A stretch of DNA of 64,000 nt from Yoonia sp034652275 (GTDB lineage Bacteria > Pseudomonadota > Alphaproteobacteria > Rhodobacterales > Rhodobacteraceae), in contig NZ_JAXIWG010000001.1 in NCBI RefSeq assembly GCF_034652275.1, positions 1,302,001 to 1,366,000 on the forward strand. Direction: 5' to 3'. The position numbers and the translations under genes were made by a program. Below, in pieces: positions 60,628 to 64,000 of this stretch; the stretch's first letter is position 1; the number at the start of each line of letters is the position of its first letter. The notes beneath the pieces are model-generated. The model saw nothing but the letters and a program-made list of their open reading frames with translations. It was not told where the DNA came from and made no database searches.

Positions 60628-61279
60628 ACCAATCTTCGTGCCGCGAACCGAGCGCGGACCCTTGGTAGAGGTCGTTCCTATCGAAATCCGTTGGCATGGC
60701 GGGTTTGCTCTATCTCAAAAGCAGAAAAATATTGCCGCCTTGCATGCTGAAGCGAAAAGGCTCGGAATCCATCCTGTGCTGGAAATCTCCACCAAGTCTC
60801 CCGACGAAGTTGGGCGCAGGCTATCCGCGTTCAACTTAAAAATTGCAGTCAGTGGTGTCATGAAGCCACTGGAAAGCGTGTACCAAAGCGCCAAGGTATT
60901 TGCCCAGTCAGGACAGCACAAAATGTTGATGGACGTAGATCCATTCGAAGCAAAACGAGCTATCAGAAGCCTTGGTAGAGGCGAGATTATCGCGTTCAAT
61001 TTCGAGAACATTGACTACCCAACTGAGCCGAAAAACGCTTTTTATGACTGGCTCTATCTTCGCGCGATCGCGCCGCACGAAGGATGGATAAGAAAAAATT
61101 TGGACTATGCAGCCTACTCTGACATTGAGTTCACGCCCGACAAGTCGATCAACTGTCAAGGTCGAGCCGTGGCAGAATTTCATGCACTCTCCGCGCGCAA
61201 CGTCGCAAGCGATTGTGTTGAGGACTTCAAAAAATTTCAGAATATGCTGGAGATGTCGCAGCGCGAGGACGGCCTCTAG
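60617..61279 (+). CDS. darG1: DarT1-associated NADAR antitoxin (DarG1-like)
   Basis: A 220-aa protein: ATRPIFVPRTERGPLVEVVP, EIRWHGGFALSQKQKNIAAL, LEISTKSPDEVGRRLSAFNL, and the NADAR-type ending FYDWLYLRAIAPHEGW ... SINCQGRAVAEFHAL. NADAR ADP-ribosylglycohydrolases reverse DarT1 modification. I choose a TTG start at 60617, inside the toxin end (11-base overlap), because homology starts there and GGAAAGAG lies upstream; a GTG at 60639 is an alternative. Confidence 0.8.
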   Translation: MATRPIFVPRTERGPLVEVVPIEIRWHGGFALSQKQKNIAALHAEAKRLGIHPVLEISTKSPDEVGRRLSAFNLKIAVSGVMKPLESVYQSAKVFAQSGQHKMLMDVDPFEAKRAIRSLGRGEIIAFNFENIDYPTEPKNAFYDWLYLRAIAPHEGWIRKNLDYAAYSDIEFTPDKSINCQGRAVAEFHALSARNVASDCVEDFKKFQNMLEMSQREDGL

Positions 61280-61442
61280 TGCATACCTTGGTCTGGCAAT
61301 CCGTCCAGCCTCAGCCGCAAAAACCTCAGAGGAAGTAGCGCTCTTTAGCCCATCCCCCCGCCGCGCAAAACGCATGGTTGCAAAGTTTTCCTTGCTTTAT
61401 CGCGGGGCAGGCCCCATGTAGGGCCTGCAAACGTTATTCTTT

Positions 61443-61491
61443 TCGACCCACTGTTCTCCTTTCGGCCACAGTCACTCGATCAAGTTCTGAC
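61443..61491 (+). promoter_or_regulatory. Cold-shock mRNA leader motif, copy 1
   Basis: The stretch TCGACCCACTGTTCTCCTTT followed by CGGCC-CAGTC-CGATC is shared with 61883-61928 upstream of the second cold-shock gene. It starts about 100 bases before the ATG, as expected for a long structured cspA-type 5' leader. The rest of 61280-61442 shows nothing else. Confidence 0.55.
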
Positions 61492-61541
61492 TAAGCCGCG
61501 CTGTCGCAATCTCGCGGGCAGCACAAAAAAGGAATAATACG

Positions 61542-61748
61542 ATGGCCAATGGCACCGTAAAGTGGTTCAACGCAACAAAAGGCTTCGGCTTTATCGCTCC
61601 TGAAGGCGGATCCAAGGACGTGTTCGTCCACATCTCCGCTGTCGAGCGTTCCGGCCTGACCGGCCTGAAAGATGACCAGAAGGTCACTTTCGACATCGAA
61701 TCCGGCCGTGATGGCCGCGAATCCGCGATCAACCTCGCGCTCGCATAA
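61542..61748 (+). CDS. cspA: Cold-shock domain protein
   Basis: A 68-aa OB-fold protein with RNP1 KGFGFI and RNP2 VFVHIS: ANGTVKWFNATKGFGFIAPE. Binds single-stranded RNA/DNA as a chaperone. Strong AAAAAAGGAATA ribosome-binding site; a strong terminator follows. Paralogue of the gene at 61981. Confidence 0.95.
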   Translation: MANGTVKWFNATKGFGFIAPEGGSKDVFVHISAVERSGLTGLKDDQKVTFDIESGRDGRESAINLALA

Positions 61749-61763
61749 GCTTTCGATTTTGAA

Positions 61764-61793
61764 ACGGCGCGCATATCTGCGCGCCGTTTTTTT
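61764..61793 (+). terminator. Intrinsic terminator after the first cold-shock gene
   Basis: ACGGCGCGCA-tatc-TGCGCGCCGT is a ten-base perfect stem with a tetraloop, followed by six more T residues. Confidence 0.9.
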
Positions 61794-61882
61794 CGGCAAT
61801 GGCCAGCCGTGAATGGCCAAATTTCCAAATTGTGTTGATTTTGCGGCAGATCATGGCAACATGATACCGCGACGTTAATAAA

Positions 61883-61928
61883 TCGACCACTGTCTCCTTT
61901 CGGCCCAGTCCATCGATCTTACGTTGAC
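61883..61928 (+). promoter_or_regulatory. Cold-shock mRNA leader motif, copy 2
   Basis: TCGACCACTGTCTCCTTTCG then GCCCAGTCCATCGATC repeats the motif at 61443, again roughly 100 bases before its gene. Conservation between two otherwise diverged leaders suggests an RNA element controlling cold-shock translation or mRNA stability. Confidence 0.55.
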
Positions 61929-61980
61929 CGAGCCGGTCCGCTGCACAATGCGAGCGGAAAAACATAAGGAAGACAAGGAC

Positions 61981-62190
61981 ATGGCTTCAGGCACTGTCAA
62001 ATGGTTTAACACCACCAAAGGCTATGGTTTCATCGCACCCGACGGTGGATCAAAAGACGTATTCGTTCATATTTCTGCTGTCGAACGGTCCGGGCTGACC
62101 GGATTGAAGGACAACCAGAAGGTCAACTTCGACATCGAAGCCAGCCGTGACGGTCGCGAAAGCGCTGTCAACCTGACGCTGGCCGACTAA
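61981..62190 (+). CDS. cspA: Cold-shock domain protein, second copy
   Basis: A 69-aa protein, about 80 percent identical to the upstream one by eye: ASGTVKWFNTTKGYGFIAPD, with RNP1 KGYGFI and RNP2 VFVHIS. AAGGAAGACAAGG precedes the ATG. Tandem duplication with its own leader; no clear terminator follows. Confidence 0.95.
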   Translation: MASGTVKWFNTTKGYGFIAPDGGSKDVFVHISAVERSGLTGLKDNQKVNFDIEASRDGRESAVNLTLAD

Positions 62191-62244
62191 GCCAGGCATT
62201 CTCGCCGCGCGATCAGGCTTCCGGTTGGTAACATCCGGTGGCCG

Positions 62245-62931
62245 TTATTGCGGCAGGTCCGCGACCAGCTCCAGCACCGCCGGGCCGATATCCGCGACAA
62301 TCAGCGCCACCCCCGCGGCGCTGGGGTGGATGCCGTCGCTTTGCATAAAGGCGCGCACGTCGCTTTCATTTGTTGCGGCGGCCCGCATACCTGCAAACAT
62401 GTCCGGATAAAGCAGGACACCATAGCTGGTTGCAAGCTCTACATAGTTCGCCTCGAAATCCCGCTTGAAGTCCGGTCCGTAGTTCGTACCGACCTCCAGC
62501 CCGACCAGCAACATGGCGACCCCCGCCTCTTGCCCCGCAGCAAGAACCGCATCCAGGTTGGCGCGGCTGACAGCGGGGTCCAACCCGCGCAGATAGTCGT
62601 TGCCGCCCAAGGCAACAATCATCGCATCTACATCCGGAGTCAGGGTCCACCCAACCCGCGCGAGGCCGCCTGCGGTCGTATCACCCGACACGCCTGCGTT
62701 GATAATGGTCACATCCGCCCCCTGATCGCGCAGCCATTGCTCAAGCTGCGGCACGAAGCCCTGCCCCTGATCCAGCCCGTAACCGGCGGTCAGGCTGTCA
62801 CCCAAGGCCGCGATCGTCACCGTTTCGGCATGGGCCGCCGTCATTGTCAGCAAAACCGCGCCGCTCAGGTTGCGCAGGGCGTGGATTGCCCCATATCCAG
62901 ATTTAACCCCGTGACCAAAGGCTTGCCGCAT
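62245..62931 (-). CDS. tesA: Arylesterase / lysophospholipase TesA-like SGNH hydrolase
   Basis: A 228-aa periplasmic esterase with an N-terminal signal region (LRNLSGAVLLTMTAAHA). SGNH blocks: ALGDSLTAGYGLDQG (nucleophile Ser), GVSGDTTAGG, VALGGNDYLRG (Asn oxyanion hole), and SDGIHPSAAG with the catalytic Asp and His. Its start codon overlaps the start codon of the divergent ybbA-like gene by two bases; the same tesA / ybbA-ybbP divergent pairing exists in E. coli. Confidence 0.88.
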   Translation of the reverse strand: MRQAFGHGVKSGYGAIHALRNLSGAVLLTMTAAHAETVTIAALGDSLTAGYGLDQGQGFVPQLEQWLRDQGADVTIINAGVSGDTTAGGLARVGWTLTPDVDAMIVALGGNDYLRGLDPAVSRANLDAVLAAGQEAGVAMLLVGLEVGTNYGPDFKRDFEANYVELATSYGVLLYPDMFAGMRAAATNESDVRAFMQSDGIHPSAAGVALIVADIGPAVLELVADLPQ

Positions 62932-63619
62932 GACCGACCCCGTTCTGACCATCACCGACGCCAACCTGTCGCTCGACGGCAATGCGGGGCGGGTCGATAT
63001 CCTGCACGACATATCGCTGACGGTCAGGCAGGGGGAAACTTTGGGTCTGGTCGGGCCTAGTGGGTCGGGCAAGTCGTCGCTCCTCATGTTGATGGGCGGG
63101 CTGGAACAGGCGACATCGGGGCGGATCATGGCGCTTGGCCAGGACCTGACAGCGATGAACGAGGACCAGTTAGCCCGCTTTCGTAGAGACAATATGGGGG
63201 TGGTGTTCCAGTCTTTCCACCTGATCCCGACAATGACCGCGCTGGAAAACGTCGCGACACCGCTGGAACTGGCGGGCGTGCGCGATGCCTTTGCCCGCGC
63301 CGAGGCCGAATTGCGCGCCGTGGGCCTTGGCGACCGGATCAACCACTACCCCAGCCAGATGTCGGGTGGCGAACAGCAGCGGGTGGCCTTGGCGCGCGCC
63401 TCTGCGCCACGACCCAAGATCTTGCTCGCGGATGAACCGACAGGTAACCTCGATGCCACCAACGGGGCGGCAATCATCGACCTGCTGTTCGACCTGCGCG
63501 ACCGGCATGGCGCGACGCTCATCATGGTGACGCATGCCAATGAACTGGCTGCGCGCTGCGACCGCGTGGTGAACCTGCGCGACGGCCGGATCGACACGCT
63601 GGCAAAGGCCGCCGAATGA
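62930..63619 (+). CDS. ybbA: ABC transporter ATP-binding protein, YbbA/LolD type
   Basis: A 229-aa ATPase: Walker A GPSGSGKSS, Q-loop VVFQSFHLIPTMTALENV, signature MSGGEQQRVALARA, Walker B ILLADEPTGNLD. MacB/LolD class. It overlaps the following permease gene by four bases (ATGA) and pairs with it. Confidence 0.92.
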   Translation: MTDPVLTITDANLSLDGNAGRVDILHDISLTVRQGETLGLVGPSGSGKSSLLMLMGGLEQATSGRIMALGQDLTAMNEDQLARFRRDNMGVVFQSFHLIPTMTALENVATPLELAGVRDAFARAEAELRAVGLGDRINHYPSQMSGGEQQRVALARASAPRPKILLADEPTGNLDATNGAAIIDLLFDLRDRHGATLIMVTHANELAARCDRVVNLRDGRIDTLAKAAE

Positions 63620-64000
63620 CCTTGCGCATCGCGTCACGTTTCGCTTTGCGCGAACTGCGCGGTGGTTTGCGCGGCTTTCGCGTGTTTCTGGCCTGTCTTG
63701 CCTTGGGTGTCGCGGCGATTGCCGCCGTCGGCACGGTGCGCGCAGGGATCGAGGCGGGGCTGGTCCGCGATGGGGCCGCCCTTCTGGGCGGCGATGCCGA
63801 GGTCGAATTCACCTACCGCTTTGCCCGCGAGGAAGAACTGGCCTTTCTGAACGGTATCGCGGACCGGATTTCCGAAACCGTCGATTTCCGCTCGATGGCG
63901 GTAGTGGACCGTGACGGCACGACCGAGCGCGGACTGACACAGATCCGCGCGGTCGATAATGTCTATCCGCTGGTCGGTGCGGTGCAGCTGGACCCTGCCA
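63616..64000 (+). CDS. ybbP: FtsX-like/YbbP permease, N-terminal part (cut by window edge)
   Basis: The first 128 residues: RIASRFALRELRGGLRGFRV, a hydrophobic segment FLACLALGVAAIAAVGTVRA and the start of a periplasmic MacB-like domain (GAALLGGDAEVEFTYRFARE). YbbP-type permeases are about 800 residues. Partner of the ATPase just upstream. Confidence 0.88.
   Translation, partial: MTLRIASRFALRELRGGLRGFRVFLACLALGVAAIAAVGTVRAGIEAGLVRDGAALLGGDAEVEFTYRFAREEELAFLNGIADRISETVDFRSMAVVDRDGTTERGLTQIRAVDNVYPLVGAVQLDPA

Noticed and set aside
1..64000. CRISPR arrays
   Set aside because: No regularly spaced repeats of 24-40 bases were seen; the repeats found are dispersed palindromic elements.

Overview
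The window looks like chromosomal DNA of an alphaproteobacterium, most likely a marine Rhodobacteraceae (Roseobacter-group) species. The pointers are the hisS-hisZ-hisG block with a short HisG, the B12-dependent reductase NrdJ, a DUF1489 protein, an xdhABC plus BMP-transporter operon, EttA, paired cold-shock genes, and a family of GC-rich palindromic elements of a kind I associate with this group. No rRNA, tRNA or CRISPR array was recognised.

Layout. (1) 1-3940 is a sugar-oxidation cluster: a cut-off aldehyde dehydrogenase, and divergently a GntR/FadR-type regulator, a GMC oxidoreductase and a PfkB sugar kinase, with a FadR-like operator between the two arms. (2) 3941-29853 is an accessory island of about 26 kb. 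It opens with a dead MazE/ChpS-like antitoxin. It continues with a CoiA-like nuclease candidate and a six-gene minus-strand operon: SNF2 helicase of DrmD type, very large N6-adenine methylase, ArdC-like zincin, 2133-aa helicase with DUF1998 region and nuclease-like C-terminus, UvrD helicase with a RelE-like N-terminus, and a zinc-ribbon protein derived from an IS1595 transposase. An orphan TniQ sits divergently beside it, next to a candidate Tn5053-like transposon end, followed by a YobI-type membrane P-loop NTPase. The operon mixes parts of DISARM (DrmD, N6 methylase) and Druantia (DruE-like helicase) and is my candidate for an undescribed anti-phage system.

(3) 29854-40581 is core genome: nrdJ, DUF1489, an acyl-CoA ligase, an MFS transporter, hisS-hisZ-hisG, and an Lrp regulator divergent from phenylalanine hydroxylase and slyX. 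(4) 40582-41794 is a small insertion with an IS481-type transposase remnant and a gene of unknown function, ending in a second degenerate copy of the slyX tail. (5) 41795-60001 is core: dnaE, a secreted GH5 hydrolase with an ArsR-type regulator, the xdhABC/BMP-ABC operon for purine uptake and oxidation, a Na+/alanine symporter with a universal stress protein, and ettA. (6) 60002-61279 holds a DarT1/NADAR (DarG1) toxin-antitoxin pair with a hairpin over the toxin ribosome-binding site. (7) 61280-64000 has two cold-shock genes with a shared leader motif and the tesA / ybbA-ybbP divergent pair, cut off at the window end.

A cross-cutting observation is that palindromic repeat elements sit in-frame inside three housekeeping genes (nrdJ, dnaE, xdhB), each at a probable surface loop or linker. 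Related copies lie between genes.
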